DNA of 64,000 nucleotides from Tumebacillus amylolyticus (GCF_016722965.1 NZ_JAEQNB010000003.1:372001-436000), one strand, 5' to 3'. Numbered from the stretch's first letter, positions 8,313-17,681 are shown. Program-made: numbers and translations. The notes: generated from the letters alone by a model not told the origin.

Positions 8313-8337
8313 CGAATTGACCTCCCTTCGCGCTTGC

Positions 8338-9066
8338 TTAAAAGACGAAGGCGTCGGTCAGCACGCGTTTGATCAGTGCCGCGACTTCGTCCGCTTGGTT
8401 GATCGGGAACATGTGGCCGCCGCTGAACCGGTGAAACTCCGAGCGTGGGGCATAGCGGGTCCACTCGGCCATGACGGTTGGCAGAGCCACTTGGTCCTTC
8501 TCCCCGCTCAGGAAATGCACTTTTGTTTTCAGTTCGCGCAACTCGTCATGTCTGAAATGATCAATGGAGGAGAAGTCATTGCGCAGAACGGGCATGAACA
8601 GGTCGAGCAGTTCCCGTTCGCGCAGGAATTCCTCCGGCAGTCCACCATAAGAGCGCAGAAGTGCGATGAAGTCCTCGTCGTTGAGGTTGGAGCGGTTCCC
8701 GCGTTCGATATGCGGCGGCACCATCCCGGAGATGAACGCTACCTCGGGGAAAATCCCGCGCTTCTCCAAGCGCATCAACAGTTCATACGTGACAGTCCCG
8801 CCCATGCTGTGCCCAAACAGCGCAAACGGAGAGTTGAAGTAGTCATCCAGGTGTTCTTCGTATAGGTCGACCAGAGACTTTAAATCATGCACCAGCGGGT
8901 CGCGATTGGTGCCGTGACCCGGCGGCTCGATCGCGATGATGCCCCAGTTTGATTTGATCGCGTTCGCCAACGCGCGGTAGGAGACGGAATACCCGCCCGC
9001 AAACGGGAAACACAGCAGGGTTTTGCCGTTCAGACTGGGTTTTAATTGACGAAAGAGTTTGTTCAT
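8338..9066 (-). CDS. Type II thioesterase (external editing thioesterase of NRPS/PKS systems)
   Basis: A 242-residue alpha/beta hydrolase of the SrfAD/GrsT family. It has FPFAGGYSVSYR near the N-terminus, nucleophile elbow GHSMGG (Ser87), and SGGHMFPI containing the catalytic His (~219). These proteins clear mis-primed or stalled acyl groups from carrier domains. It precedes sfp, so the pair forms a support module for natural-product assembly whose synthase must lie elsewhere. ATG 9066 follows GGGGTGAAATTTA, a usable binding site. Confidence 0.88.
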   Translation of the reverse strand: MNKLFRQLKPSLNGKTLLCFPFAGGYSVSYRALANAIKSNWGIIAIEPPGHGTNRDPLVHDLKSLVDLYEEHLDDYFNSPFALFGHSMGGTVTYELLMRLEKRGIFPEVAFISGMVPPHIERGNRSNLNDEDFIALLRSYGGLPEEFLRERELLDLFMPVLRNDFSSIDHFRHDELRELKTKVHFLSGEKDQVALPTVMAEWTRYAPRSEFHRFSGGHMFPINQADEVAALIKRVLTDAFVF

Positions 9067-9136
9067 TAAATTTCACCCCGAGACGATAAGTTATACGTAT
9101 CTTTTTCGACAAACGAATTGAAATTCCTACCGCACG

Positions 9137-9180
9137 AAAAAAAAGGGCAACTGTCTCCCGCGGGAGCCAGTTGCCTTTTT
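9137..9180 (-). terminator. sigK terminator
   Basis: A GGCAACTG..CAGTTGCC hairpin with a long T-run on the minus strand, immediately after the sigK stop codon. Confidence 0.85.
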
Positions 9181-9882
9181 CTAATCTTCGCGCTTGGGTC
9201 GCAGTTCGTGCAAGAGCTTGGTGAGTGCGCGCTTCTCGATCCGCGAGACGTAAGAGCGGGAGATGCCGAGTTCTTCGGCGATTTCGCGTTGGGTCTTCTC
9301 TTCCCCGTCCGGCAAGCCGAAGCGGCCGCGGATGACTTCTTGCTCGCGATCGTCGAGGAGGTTTAAGCGGTTGTAGATTTTGAGTTTTTCCAACTTCAAC
9401 TGCACTTCGTCCAAGACCTCATCTGATTCGGTTCCCAGGACATCTATGAGGGTGATCTCGTTGCCTTCCTTGTCCGTCCCGATGGGATCATGAAGGGAAA
9501 CGTCCTTGCGGGTCTTTTTCAGCGAACGCAAGTGCATGAGGATCTCATTTTCTATACATCGAGCCGCATACGTCGCGAGTTTCGTACCTTTGCCGACTGA
9601 GAAACTCTCGATGGCTTTGATCAACCCGATGGTGCCAATCGAGATGAGATCTTCGCTGTCTTCGCCCGTATTCTCGAACTTTTTGACGATGTGAGCGACG
9701 AGGCGCAGGTTGTGTTCCACCAGCACATTTCGCGCATGTTCATCGCCATCCGCCATCAGCCGCAGATATTTTGCTTCATCCTCCTCCGACAGAGGTTGCG
9801 GAAACGCGTTGTTTTTGATGTAAGAGACGAACAGAGTGATCTCCTTTAGCAACAACACAACCGCAGTTAGAAATCCGGGCAT
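9181..9882 (-). CDS. sigK: RNA polymerase sporulation sigma factor SigK
   Basis: A 233-residue sigma-70 family factor for late mother-cell sporulation genes. The start matches pro-sigma-K: a hydrophobic pro-sequence ([20 protein letters not shown]) runs into [20 protein letters not shown]. Regions 2.1-2.4 ([33 protein letters not shown]) and 4 ([15 protein letters not shown]) are intact. The pro-region is removed by the SpoIVFB intramembrane protease in Bacillus. GGGAGGTG lies 8 bases upstream of ATG 9882; the frame extends to 9954 without a better start. Unlike B. subtilis, the gene is continuous: no skin-type element splits it. Confidence 0.93.
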   Translation of the reverse strand: MPGFLTAVVLLLKEITLFVSYIKNNAFPQPLSEEDEAKYLRLMADGDEHARNVLVEHNLRLVAHIVKKFENTGEDSEDLISIGTIGLIKAIESFSVGKGTKLATYAARCIENEILMHLRSLKKTRKDVSLHDPIGTDKEGNEITLIDVLGTESDEVLDEVQLKLEKLKIYNRLNLLDDREQEVIRGRFGLPDGEEKTQREIAEELGISRSYVSRIEKRALTKLLHELRPKRED

Positions 9883-9952
9883 CCGTCGTTCACCTCCCAC
9901 GTAGTGTGATTTCATTCTATGTGGGAGTGCTTGGGCACTACGCCTGTACGGC

Positions 9953-9996
9953 AAAAAAAGCCCTGTTCCTGTGCAAACACAGGATACAGGGCTTTT
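9953..9996 (-). terminator. Terminator of the secreted GATase-like gene
   Basis: A hairpin AAAAGCCCTGT..CCTGT/ACAGG..ACAGGGCTTTT follows the stop at 10006 on the minus strand and ends in a T-run. Confidence 0.85.
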
Positions 9997-10005
9997 CGCA
10001 AAAAT

Positions 10006-11577
10006 TTACGGAAGCGGAGTTACCGGTACGTTGCCGACGGTGACTGCTTCGGTGTACGTAGCGGTCGAGCTTTGACGCAGACGCAGGTTTGCAGATCCCG
10101 TAGCGGTCGGGTTGAGTTGAACGGTGACTTCCTTGGTCGCCGTGCCGGTGCTGTCAGCGGTCATCGAGAAGTACGAGCTGTAGCCGTATGCAGTCGGCCA
10201 GGTGCCGTCTGCATTTTGTACTTTCGCGATTTGCGTGCCGGAGCCGTTGTAGACGCCGAGGTTGAAGTTCGATTGCGTGGAACCCGGAGTCCAACCGGTT
10301 GCAACGACACGGATCTTGAAGCTGTATTGGTTCGGCAGGGTCGATTGGTGGACGAACGACCACGGGCCGGACGGAGTCGGGTTCACGACACTGCCGTACC
10401 CATAGGAGCCGATTTTGAACGTGCTCGCATCATACCATTTGTAACCTGCATCCGGAGCAGCCCACGGTTCTGCTTGCGGCTCGGTGGTGTTTGCCGGTTG
10501 TTCCCAAGAATACAGGGTCGTCGGCGAGTCGAGGGTCAAACCTGCGACTTGGTTCAGCGCGGTGTAGGATTCCTTGGTTGCCAGCCATTTCACGGTGTTC
10601 ACGAGGAACGTGGAGTCGTTCTGCTCCTTGAAGCCGTCATAGGTGGTCTTGGTTGCGCCGTTTTCTTCGCGCTTGTATTTCGGAGTTGCGTCTTCTACCG
10701 GAGAGGAGTCGCCGATGAACGCCGCTTTGCCGCCGCCAAGCTTCGCAACTGCCGCGAACGGACCTTCTGCTACGCCGCCGCCGTTGTACACGCCTTGGTC
10801 AACTGCAGAGGACCACTTAGTCGAAGTCGTCGGGAGGTAGACGATTCCCTTTGCTTTGGTCGGGTCGAGGACCGCGAGGGTGGAACCTGCATGCATCGCA
10901 ACGGTGGAAACACCTGCGGTGATGCCGAACGCTTGCGAGGACGACACGATGTTGTTCGCGGTGATATCGCCGAGCGCGTTGTAGCGGAAGCGCACGCCGA
11001 AGTTGGTGCCCAGCCAGTCAGAGGAAGCCACGCCGGACATCGCCGCCGAACTCGCTTCTTCGGTGCTCATGCCAAGCGCCGGGTTGCTCCATGCGCCGCG
11101 ACGGTAGCCGTTGAAGACTTCGGATGCGTCCCAACGGTTTTTGTTGCGGTCTGCGTTGTAGTGGTCGGCGATGAAGAAGATCGAACCGCCGCCCTTCACA
11201 TAGTCGATCATCGCTTGTTGCTCAGAAGTCTTGTAGGGGATGTTGGCCTCCCCAATCACGAAGCAATCGTAGCCTTGCAGGTCAGACAGAGTGAGCGTCG
11301 TGCTCTTGCGCAGTTCTTTTACATAGAACCCTGCGTTTGCCAGCGCGTTCCCGAAATCAGAGAAACCGCCGTCGATAACCCAATCTGCCGCACCGGCCGT
11401 TTGGCCGTGCGTGTTGTCAAACAGCACTTTTTTGCCATTCGCCGTAACCGGGTTGATGACCGGTGCCGGATCAGCCGGGCCTTCTGCGTTTGCTTTCTGT
11501 TCAAAGAGCGGAAGACCGAGCGGCAACGCGAGGGTGACAGCCAGTGCTACCTGCAGAGCTTTGCGAGTAAAACTCAT
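10006..11577 (-). CDS. Secreted protein with GATase1-like (DUF4350-type) domain
   Basis: A 523-residue exported protein. A signal peptide (residues 1-31) ends near QKANAEG. Residues ~45-330 look like a class I glutamine-amidotransferase/DUF4350-type Rossmann domain: KKVLFDNTHGQTAGAADWVI, then FGNALANAGFYVKEL, FVIGEANIPY and GGSIFFIADHY. A second all-beta region from ~390 to the end resembles a carbohydrate-binding or jelly-roll module. Such proteins occur in Bacillales beside or fused to extracellular nucleases and phosphodiesterases and are sometimes labelled DNA-binding. No catalytic triad is clear to me, so an enzymatic role is not claimed. It is transcribed alone, with its own terminator. 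Confidence 0.6.
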   Translation of the reverse strand: MSFTRKALQVALAVTLALPLGLPLFEQKANAEGPADPAPVINPVTANGKKVLFDNTHGQTAGAADWVIDGGFSDFGNALANAGFYVKELRKSTTLTLSDLQGYDCFVIGEANIPYKTSEQQAMIDYVKGGGSIFFIADHYNADRNKNRWDASEVFNGYRRGAWSNPALGMSTEEASSAAMSGVASSDWLGTNFGVRFRYNALGDITANNIVSSSQAFGITAGVSTVAMHAGSTLAVLDPTKAKGIVYLPTTSTKWSSAVDQGVYNGGGVAEGPFAAVAKLGGGKAAFIGDSSPVEDATPKYKREENGATKTTYDGFKEQNDSTFLVNTVKWLATKESYTALNQVAGLTLDSPTTLYSWEQPANTTEPQAEPWAAPDAGYKWYDASTFKIGSYGYGSVVNPTPSGPWSFVHQSTLPNQYSFKIRVVATGWTPGSTQSNFNLGVYNGSGTQIAKVQNADGTWPTAYGYSSYFSMTADSTGTATKEVTVQLNPTATGSANLRLRQSSTATYTEAVTVGNVPVTPLP

Positions 11578-11714
11578 GATCGGGATGACCTCCAGTAATT
11601 GTTAATTTGGTGTTCCTTGTTTCATAATACTAGATCAATTTTATTCTAATATCTCGCATTTGTAAATCTTTTATTTATTCCAAATCCTGTTTACACTCTT
11701 TCTCTACCCGAAAT

Positions 11715-11752
11715 AAAAAAGACCTGTTCCGCGATTCGGCGGGACAGGTCTT
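11715..11752 (-). terminator. thrC terminator
   Basis: An AAGACCTGT(C)C stem pairing across a CGCC/GGCG-type loop region, ending in TTTTTTA on the minus strand, 20 bases after the thrC stop. Confidence 0.8.
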
Positions 11753-11772
11753 GAAGAGGCGACACGAAAAGC

Positions 11773-12978
11773 TTACAGGTCGTCGGACGGTTGGAGCGTT
11801 TCGACTTCGACCGTGACGGTGTCCGGGTATTTGAGGCCGGTACCGGTGTTGAGGAGGACGACTTTCTCCTCCGCCTTGATCCAGCCTTGTTCTTTGAGTT
11901 GGAGTGCTGCCGCGTACGTGGCAGCTCCCTCGGGGCAGACGAACGTGCCTTCAAGCGTTGCGAGGCGCTTTTGCGCACGAAGGGTCGCTTCGTCGTCGAC
12001 CGCGATGGCACAGCCTTCGGTTTTGTAGACAGCTTCGAGCACGAGGAAGTCGCCCAGAGCTTTCGGCACCGTGATGCCAAACGCGATGGTCTGCGCATCT
12101 TCCCAGAACTCGGATGCTTCCTTGCCTTCTTGCCATGCTTTGACGATCGGAGCACAGCCGGTGGCTTGGACGGCGACGAGGCGCGGGAGTTTCTCCCCGA
12201 TCCAGCCGATCTCTTGCAGTTCCAGCAGAGCTTTGTAGATGCCGATCAGACCGACACCGCCGCCCGTCGGGTAGAGGATGACATCCGGTACTTCCCAATT
12301 AAATTGTTCGGCGAGCTCGTAGCCCATCGTCTTTTTCCCTTCGATGCGGTACGGTTCCTTGAGGGTTGACGCATCGTACCAGCCGTACTTGGAAACGGCA
12401 CGGCCGACGATCTTGCCCGCATCGGAGATCAAGCCGTTCACGAGGTAGAAGTCAGCCCCTGTGATCGCGCATTCGTTGCGGGTGATCAACGGAGCGCTGA
12501 CCGGCATGATGATGCAGGAATTGATGCCTGCACGAGCTGCATACGTAGCCCACGCACCGCCTGCGTTGCCGTTGGTCGGCATCGCGAGCGTCTCCACGCC
12601 CAATTCCTTGGCGCGGGAAATGCCGACAGCGGCACCGCGCGCTTTGAAGGAACCGGTCGGGATCGTCCCTTCGTCCTTGAGGTAGAGATTTTCAAACCCG
12701 TCTGCAGCACCGAGTTTCGGCAAAGGCAAGAGCGGGGTCATGCCTTCGCCAAGCGTGACGATGTTCGCGTCGTCACGCACCGGAAGCAATTCACGATAGC
12801 GCCAGAGCGACGGTTCGCGGTGGGCGAGGTCTTCTTTTTTCATCACTTGGGCTGCAGATTTCAGATCATATCGAACGAGCAGCGGCGCGCCGCAAGAACA
12901 AAGGTGTTGGAGTGTATCAGCATCGTGCGTAGTTCCGCACTTCGGGCATTCGAGATGGCTCAGAAAACTCTTGGTCAT
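11773..12978 (-). CDS. thrC: Threonine synthase
   Basis: A 401-residue PLP enzyme of fold type II that converts O-phosphohomoserine to threonine. The N-terminus has a zinc-ribbon-like stretch with CPKCG and CSCG (residues ~10-31), followed by the PLP lysine in GSFKARGA (~110) and the glycine-rich phosphate loop YPTGGGVGLIG (~238-248). The zinc-ribbon form is common in Bacillales and archaea. AAAGGAGGAATCTCC precedes ATG 12978. It is monocistronic. Because the N-terminal metal site is shared with cysteate-synthase-like paralogues, the exact product is likely but not certain. Confidence 0.8.
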   Translation of the reverse strand: MTKSFLSHLECPKCGTTHDADTLQHLCSCGAPLLVRYDLKSAAQVMKKEDLAHREPSLWRYRELLPVRDDANIVTLGEGMTPLLPLPKLGAADGFENLYLKDEGTIPTGSFKARGAAVGISRAKELGVETLAMPTNGNAGGAWATYAARAGINSCIIMPVSAPLITRNECAITGADFYLVNGLISDAGKIVGRAVSKYGWYDASTLKEPYRIEGKKTMGYELAEQFNWEVPDVILYPTGGGVGLIGIYKALLELQEIGWIGEKLPRLVAVQATGCAPIVKAWQEGKEASEFWEDAQTIAFGITVPKALGDFLVLEAVYKTEGCAIAVDDEATLRAQKRLATLEGTFVCPEGAATYAAALQLKEQGWIKAEEKVVLLNTGTGLKYPDTVTVEVETLQPSDDL

Positions 12979-13064
12979 GGAGATTCCTCCTTTTGTTGTC
13001 TATGTTGATCTTACTACCGCCGAATCTATCAATCAAGTATTCCGGGTGGAATTCCTTTCTATAA

Positions 13065-13106
13065 TAAAAAAGACCAGCCACGCCTCGCGTGACTGGTCTT
13101 CTTTTT
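13065..13106 (-). terminator. Terminator of the pbpI-udk-trmR unit
   Basis: A stem AAGACCAGYCACG/CGTGACTGGTCTT with T-rich end on the minus strand, just after the penicillin-binding protein stop. Confidence 0.85.
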
Positions 13107-13107
13107 G

Positions 13108-14856
13108 CTAAGGCTTCGGCAAGGCCCCGATGATCTGCTTGGCGATCTGTTCGGTCGCCCGGCCCTGTGTGACCGACTCGCCCATGACGATGACCACATA
13201 CTTCGGCTTGTCGGCCGGCGCATATCCCGCGAACCATTGGTTGTTGGCGTTTGGGTCCCCCGTTTGAGCGGTTCCCGTCTTGCCCGCAACGGTCATCGCG
13301 GCGTCGGCGAGTGCTGCATGGGCGGTGCCGATGTCCATCGAAACGACATCGCGCGTCCATTTTTGTAACTCATCCGCTGTGCTTTGTTCCAGCACGCGCT
13401 GTTTCTCCGACGAGGGGTACTCGGTGTAGAGAAGCCCGTCAGAGGTGGTGAGCGACTTCACCAAGCGCGGATGACCCGCCATACCGCCGTTGGCGACCAC
13501 CGCCATCATATGTGCCGCTTGCAAGGGCGAGACGCGCACGTCCTCTTGCCCGATCCCCGTGTTCGCAAGAAGGCGGTCGGACGTGTATTCCTTGGCAAAG
13601 ATCGTACCTGCGTCTTCGCCGTAGAACTGCGATTCGTTGTTGTGCAAGAGCCCGACCGTTTGGCCCAGTTCGAATTTTTTGGCGTACTCTTCGATTTTGT
13701 CCCGCCCGAGTTTCATGGCAAGTTGGGCGAATGTGACGTTGCAGGAGGCGGCAAACGCTTGTTCCACCGTCTCTTCCCCGTGCGTCGTCCAGCAGTTTAA
13801 GCGCCCGTCTCCGATGTCGAGATAGCCGGGGCAGTCGAAGGTGTCGGTCGGCTTGACCACGCCGGTTTCCAACGCCGCCGCTGCAATGATCGTCTTGAAG
13901 ATGGAGCCGGGGAACGTCGCTTGCAGTGCGCGGTTGACCGGAAATTGATCTCCGTTTTTGCCAAGTGAGTTCTGGTCATAGTTCGGGCGCGACGCCATCG
14001 CGAGCACGTCTTCCGTTTCGGAGTCGAGGACGACGACGGCTCCTTTTTGCATGCCAAAGCGGTCCATCGCTTGTTCGGCGGAGTGCTGGATGTCGCGGTC
14101 GAGTGTCGTTTTCACGTTCAAGGCGTGGTTCTGGTCGGTCGATTCGCGGATGCCCAGGCCGTTGATCGGACGCTTGTAGGCGTCTGTGTAGTAGGCGATG
14201 GTGCTGGAGAGGCCCAAGCCGCGCAGTTCGTCTTGGTATTGGTATTCCAGCCCGAGCTTGCCGACTTTCTCATCGAGCGGGTACTTACCACCCCATGTGT
14301 TGGCGACCAAGTTCGGGTCTTCACCGAGGAATCCGATCACATGGCGGGCCACAGATTGGTCGTCATAGCGGACTTTGACTTCCTTGGCGTAGATGCCTGT
14401 CAATTCGAGTTTCTGCACTTTCGCCTCTTCTACTGCAGAGAGGTTCACGGTGCGAATCTGCCCGTTCGCGTCCGGCAAGCGAAGCAAAAACGGCTCGTCC
14501 TGCTCCGACAACGCCTTCACCAATTTTTCAGTCGAGGTATGTAAGAGGACGGCGAGGTCGTTGATTTTGCCGCGATCGAGGTTCTGCTGCCAGACCGGGA
14601 GCACGACGATGCCGTGCATGACGCTGCCCGTCATGGAAACGCCGTTCCGGTCGAGGACATCGCCGCGACCTGAGTCGAGTTCAAACTTCTCACGGCGCTG
14701 CTCGACGGCACTGGCTACGAGGTCGTGCCCTTGCATGTTATGAGGTGCTCCCACTTGGATGTAAAAAAGCCGCCCGAGCATGCCGACAATCCCAAACGTG
14801 CAGAGTGTCAAGACGATGGCGGTACGGCGTTGTACGCGGTTTTTCTGCTGTTCCAT
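13108..14856 (-). CDS. pbpI: Class B penicillin-binding protein (PbpI/SpoVD-like transpeptidase)
   Basis: A 582-residue monofunctional transpeptidase that crosslinks peptidoglycan outside the membrane. One N-terminal membrane segment (residues ~12-35) is followed by the PBP dimerisation domain (~55-210) and the transpeptidase domain with S318-I-F-K (SxxK), S371-C-N (SxN) and K526-T-G-T. The position downstream of udk and yrrM matches pbpI (yrrR) of Bacillus, where greA lies between; here greA is absent. It lies 66 bases after udk and probably ends this transcription unit. A sporulation or vegetative role cannot be decided from sequence. Confidence 0.87.
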   Translation of the reverse strand: MEQQKNRVQRRTAIVLTLCTFGIVGMLGRLFYIQVGAPHNMQGHDLVASAVEQRREKFELDSGRGDVLDRNGVSMTGSVMHGIVVLPVWQQNLDRGKINDLAVLLHTSTEKLVKALSEQDEPFLLRLPDANGQIRTVNLSAVEEAKVQKLELTGIYAKEVKVRYDDQSVARHVIGFLGEDPNLVANTWGGKYPLDEKVGKLGLEYQYQDELRGLGLSSTIAYYTDAYKRPINGLGIRESTDQNHALNVKTTLDRDIQHSAEQAMDRFGMQKGAVVVLDSETEDVLAMASRPNYDQNSLGKNGDQFPVNRALQATFPGSIFKTIIAAAALETGVVKPTDTFDCPGYLDIGDGRLNCWTTHGEETVEQAFAASCNVTFAQLAMKLGRDKIEEYAKKFELGQTVGLLHNNESQFYGEDAGTIFAKEYTSDRLLANTGIGQEDVRVSPLQAAHMMAVVANGGMAGHPRLVKSLTTSDGLLYTEYPSSEKQRVLEQSTADELQKWTRDVVSMDIGTAHAALADAAMTVAGKTGTAQTGDPNANNQWFAGYAPADKPKYVVIVMGESVTQGRATEQIAKQIIGALPKP

Positions 14857-14922
14857 ACCTGAGCCACACTCCCTTTGACATCCAGTGTGGCCCGAGGCTT
14901 ATGGGGTTTAAACAGAAAATTT

Positions 14923-15549
14923 CTAGATCATTTGCGTGACGATCTCGTTGACTTTCGCCACGAGAACGTCGATGGCGACTTGGTTCTTGCCGCCTTCCGG
15001 AATGATCAGGTCGGCGTACTTTTTGGTCGGCTCGATGAACTGCATGTGCATCGGGCGCACGACTCCCATGTATTGCTCGACAACCGACTCGATGGAGCGG
15101 CCGCGTTCCTTGATGTCGCGCAAGATACGGCGGATGATGCGCACGTCCGCATCGGTATCAACGAAAATCTTGATGTCCATCAAGTTGCGCAGGCGCTCGT
15201 CTTCGAGCACCATGATCCCTTCGAGGATCACGACTTGCTTGGGCTCCACGCGCTCCGTGTAGACGGCGCGAGTGTGCTCGGCGAAGTTGTAGAGCGGTTT
15301 CTCAATCGCTTGACCGTCGAGCATTTGAGTCAGGTGCTCCAGCAACAGGTCGTTGTCAAACGCGTTGGGATGGTCGTAATTGGTCAAAACGCGCTGCGCC
15401 ATCGTCAGTTGCGTCTGGTCTTTGTAGTAGTTGTCCTGTTCGATCAGGACGATGTTCTCTGGCGCGATGTTGCGCGTAATTTCACGTGCGACCGACGTTT
15501 TCCCAGAACCCGTCCCGCCGGCAATCCCGATTAGCACCGGTCTCTTCAT
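14923..15549 (-). CDS. udk: Uridine kinase
   Basis: A 208-residue P-loop kinase that phosphorylates uridine and cytidine in pyrimidine salvage. It has Walker [14 protein letters not shown] (residues ~8-20), the nucleoside-binding segment QDNYYKD, and the DYDHPNAFD-like motif ([13 protein letters not shown]). Length and motif order are those of Bacillus Udk. It starts 16 bases after the methyltransferase gene ends and lies ahead of the penicillin-binding protein gene, as in the conserved yrrM-udk-pbpI block. Confidence 0.95.
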   Translation of the reverse strand: MKRPVLIGIAGGTGSGKTSVAREITRNIAPENIVLIEQDNYYKDQTQLTMAQRVLTNYDHPNAFDNDLLLEHLTQMLDGQAIEKPLYNFAEHTRAVYTERVEPKQVVILEGIMVLEDERLRNLMDIKIFVDTDADVRIIRRILRDIKERGRSIESVVEQYMGVVRPMHMQFIEPTKKYADLIIPEGGKNQVAIDVLVAKVNEIVTQMI

Positions 15550-15565
15550 GGTTGTCCTTCCCCCT

Positions 15566-16198
15566 TCAACTTCCAGCCCTCACACTCACCGCGAGCCCGT
15601 CCCCCACGGGGAGGATCGACGTCTCATACTCGGGGTGCTGTGTGAGCAACACATTGTATTCACGCAAGCGGTTGATCATCGTGCGCAGCTTGTGCTTGAC
15701 CTCCGGATCTCCGCTGACCAACCCTTGAAACAGCACGTTGTCAGACAGCAAGACCCCACCCGGCTTCAAGTGCGGATGCAACAATTCTAAGAACCGGGGA
15801 TACTGCCCCTTCGCCGCATCGAGAAAAATCAAGTCATACATCCCAAGCGTCGGGATGATGTCCAACGCATCTCCTTCGAGCAATTCCACCCGCTCGGTCA
15901 GACCGGCGCGTGCGAGGTTGTGGCGCGCTTCTTGCGCACGTTCCGGGTCGCGCTCGATGGTCGTGATCTGAGCCCCGGTCGCCCGTGCCATGACGATGGC
16001 AGAGTATCCGATCGCCGAACCGACTTCGAGGATACGCAGGGGCTTGGCAATCGCGAGAAACACCCGCAGGAATCCCATCGTCTCCAAGTCCAAGATCGGG
16101 ATGAACAATTCCTCCGCCCGACGCTCCAGTTCTTGCAACAACTCGTCCCGTTCCGGCACGAGACTGCGCAGGTATTCCACCACTTGCAGATCAATCAT
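15566..16198 (-). CDS. trmR: O-methyltransferase YrrM/TrmR (tRNA 5-hydroxyuridine methyltransferase family)
   Basis: A 210-residue SAM-dependent methyltransferase of the methyltransf_3 family. SAM-binding motif I is [16 protein letters not shown] (~residues 59-74), with an acidic motif [10 protein letters not shown] later. In B. subtilis the YrrM protein methylates 5-hydroxyuridine at tRNA position 34. The U32-peptidase genes that make hydroxyuridine (yrrN/yrrO) flank it there but are not present here. ATG 16198 is 11 bases from GGAG; a GTG codon directly before it (16201) is 8 bases away and could be the true start. Confidence 0.82.
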   Translation of the reverse strand: MIDLQVVEYLRSLVPERDELLQELERRAEELFIPILDLETMGFLRVFLAIAKPLRILEVGSAIGYSAIVMARATGAQITTIERDPERAQEARHNLARAGLTERVELLEGDALDIIPTLGMYDLIFLDAAKGQYPRFLELLHPHLKPGGVLLSDNVLFQGLVSGDPEVKHKLRTMINRLREYNVLLTQHPEYETSILPVGDGLAVSVRAGS

Positions 16199-16233
16199 CA
16201 CGTCTCTAGCTCCTTCGGCAATCACAAACAGTC

Positions 16234-16247
16234 TTATGATATCATAA
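16234..16247. repeat. Perfect 14-bp palindrome upstream of trmR
   Basis: TTATGATATCATAA lies 36 bases before the trmR start. It may be an operator or include the -10 element (TATCAT on the minus strand) of the trmR-udk-pbpI promoter. Confidence 0.35.
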
Positions 16248-16333
16248 AGTCTTCTGGAGAGTCGAGTAGATTATTAGCTTTTCTGTTAGGATAGACAAGT
16301 CTCGGGGCGACAATTCGTTTTTCGGACACTTGA

Positions 16334-16374
16334 TAAAAGAAGACCCACACTCCCTCGGTCGAGGGATGTGGGCC
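16334..16374 (-). terminator. Terminator ending the yrrI-ireB-ruvX-mltG unit
   Basis: A GGCCCACATCCCTCG hairpin with T-rich tail on the minus strand, directly after the 51-residue gene at 16379, separating it from trmR. Confidence 0.8.
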
Positions 16375-16378
16375 TTTT

Positions 16379-16534
16379 TTACTTCTGTCCGTCACAAGGT
16401 TGGCCCTGCACGGGGGCTTGGAAGCCATGCCGGAGTTGTTCCAGTTCGTGCTCCCCGATCAAATAGTCGTTCACAATGTCTTCGGGCGTCAGGTCTTGGG
16501 CGGGGTTCGGTTGTTGGCTTGGGTTCTCCATCAT
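16379..16534 (-). CDS. Small hypothetical protein downstream of mltG
   Basis: A 51-residue hydrophilic open frame beginning MMENPSQQPNPAQDLTPEDI and ending VQGQPCDGQK. AGAGGAGGG sits five bases before the first ATG, a strong binding site, and it lies 21 bases after mltG and directly before a terminator. That placement argues for translation. It has one cysteine and no membrane segment. I do not recognise a family. Confidence 0.55.
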   Translation of the reverse strand: MMENPSQQPNPAQDLTPEDIVNDYLIGEHELEQLRHGFQAPVQGQPCDGQK

Positions 16535-16555
16535 CCATCCCTCCTCTCGACGTTA

Positions 16556-17623
16556 TTATTGCCCGCTTTTCGCGATGTTTCTCTGGTGTTCTTCGTACGA
16601 ATGGGCAAAGAAATGCTCGCCGCTGCCGTCGTTTTTGGTGACATAGAAGTAAAAGTCATGGACGGCCGGGTAGATCGCCGCTTGAATCGAGCTCTTGCCG
16701 GGGGCGGCGATCGGGCCAGGCGGGAGGTTGTCATGCAAGTAGGTGTTATAAGGGCTGTCCACTTCTAAGTCCTTATAAAGCAAGTTTTCCTTGGTCTTGC
16801 CGAGCGCGTACTGCACGGTGGCGTCAATTTGGAGCTTCATCGCCGGGGCGGCGCTCAGTCGGTTGCGGATGACGCCGGAGATGATGGGACGCTCTGCGTC
16901 TACCGCCGCCTCCCGCTCTACCAATGATGCGATGGTGAGGGCGCTGTGGACGTTCAGACCGAGTTTTTTCATCTGACCCCGCCACTCCGGAGTCAGCGTG
17001 GCGTCGGTCTGTTTGAGCATCGTGTCGACGATCTGGTGCGGTGTTGCATCTTGGTAGACTTCGTACGTATCGGGGAACAGATAGCCTTCCAGACGGTGCT
17101 TGATCCCCGTGTTCGCCGGGATCTCCTTCACAAAGTCGTAGTCAAACGAGCCCTTGTCCACTTCGTTGAGGAACGCCTGTTTGTCTGTGATCAATTTGTC
17201 CTTGACCAGTTCGTCCGCCATCTGGTCGACGGTATAGCCTTCGGGGATCGTGAACTTGAGCGTGTTGTACTTCGCATCCCCTTCCACGAGAACACGTGCG
17301 ATCTCTTCCATCGACATGCCCTGTTTGAGATAGTACTTGCCGATCTTCAAGTTCGAACTCGTCCCCTCGTAGGAGAGGTACCACTTGAACAGCGTACCGT
17401 TCTTGATCATGTTGAGGTCTTCCAACTGCTGCCCGACAGAAGCGGCGTTGGCCCCCTCAGGGATGTTGATTTCAACCGCTTGACCGTTGCCGCCGGGCGG
17501 TTGAAGTTGGTTTTGCACATAATAAAGCCCCCCGCCGAGCACGAGTATGCACAGGGCGAACAGGAGCCACCACTTTTGCCCACGCGGCTTTTGGCCCGGT
17601 AAGTGGGAGTGATTGGTTGTCAT
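16556..17623 (-). CDS. mltG: Endolytic murein transglycosylase MltG (YrrL)
   Basis: A 355-residue membrane-anchored enzyme that cleaves nascent glycan strands and may set strand length. The short cytoplasmic N-terminus is followed by one transmembrane helix (~residues 19-37), a LysM-like segment (~50-95) and the YceG catalytic domain with the conserved LTIASLVEREA (catalytic Glu at ~232) and the DATVQYALG and SPYNTYLHDNLPPGPIAAPG motifs. ATG 17623 is preceded by GGAGGTG at a slightly long spacing; the frame is open to 17692. The genomic position matches yrrL in Bacillus. Confidence 0.92.
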   Translation of the reverse strand: MTTNHSHLPGQKPRGQKWWLLFALCILVLGGGLYYVQNQLQPPGGNGQAVEINIPEGANAASVGQQLEDLNMIKNGTLFKWYLSYEGTSSNLKIGKYYLKQGMSMEEIARVLVEGDAKYNTLKFTIPEGYTVDQMADELVKDKLITDKQAFLNEVDKGSFDYDFVKEIPANTGIKHRLEGYLFPDTYEVYQDATPHQIVDTMLKQTDATLTPEWRGQMKKLGLNVHSALTIASLVEREAAVDAERPIISGVIRNRLSAAPAMKLQIDATVQYALGKTKENLLYKDLEVDSPYNTYLHDNLPPGPIAAPGKSSIQAAIYPAVHDFYFYVTKNDGSGEHFFAHSYEEHQRNIAKSGQ

Positions 17624-17681
17624 GGGTGAAGATGCACCTCCAAAGTCATTCCCCACTATTATACGAGATTCGACAAAAAGG

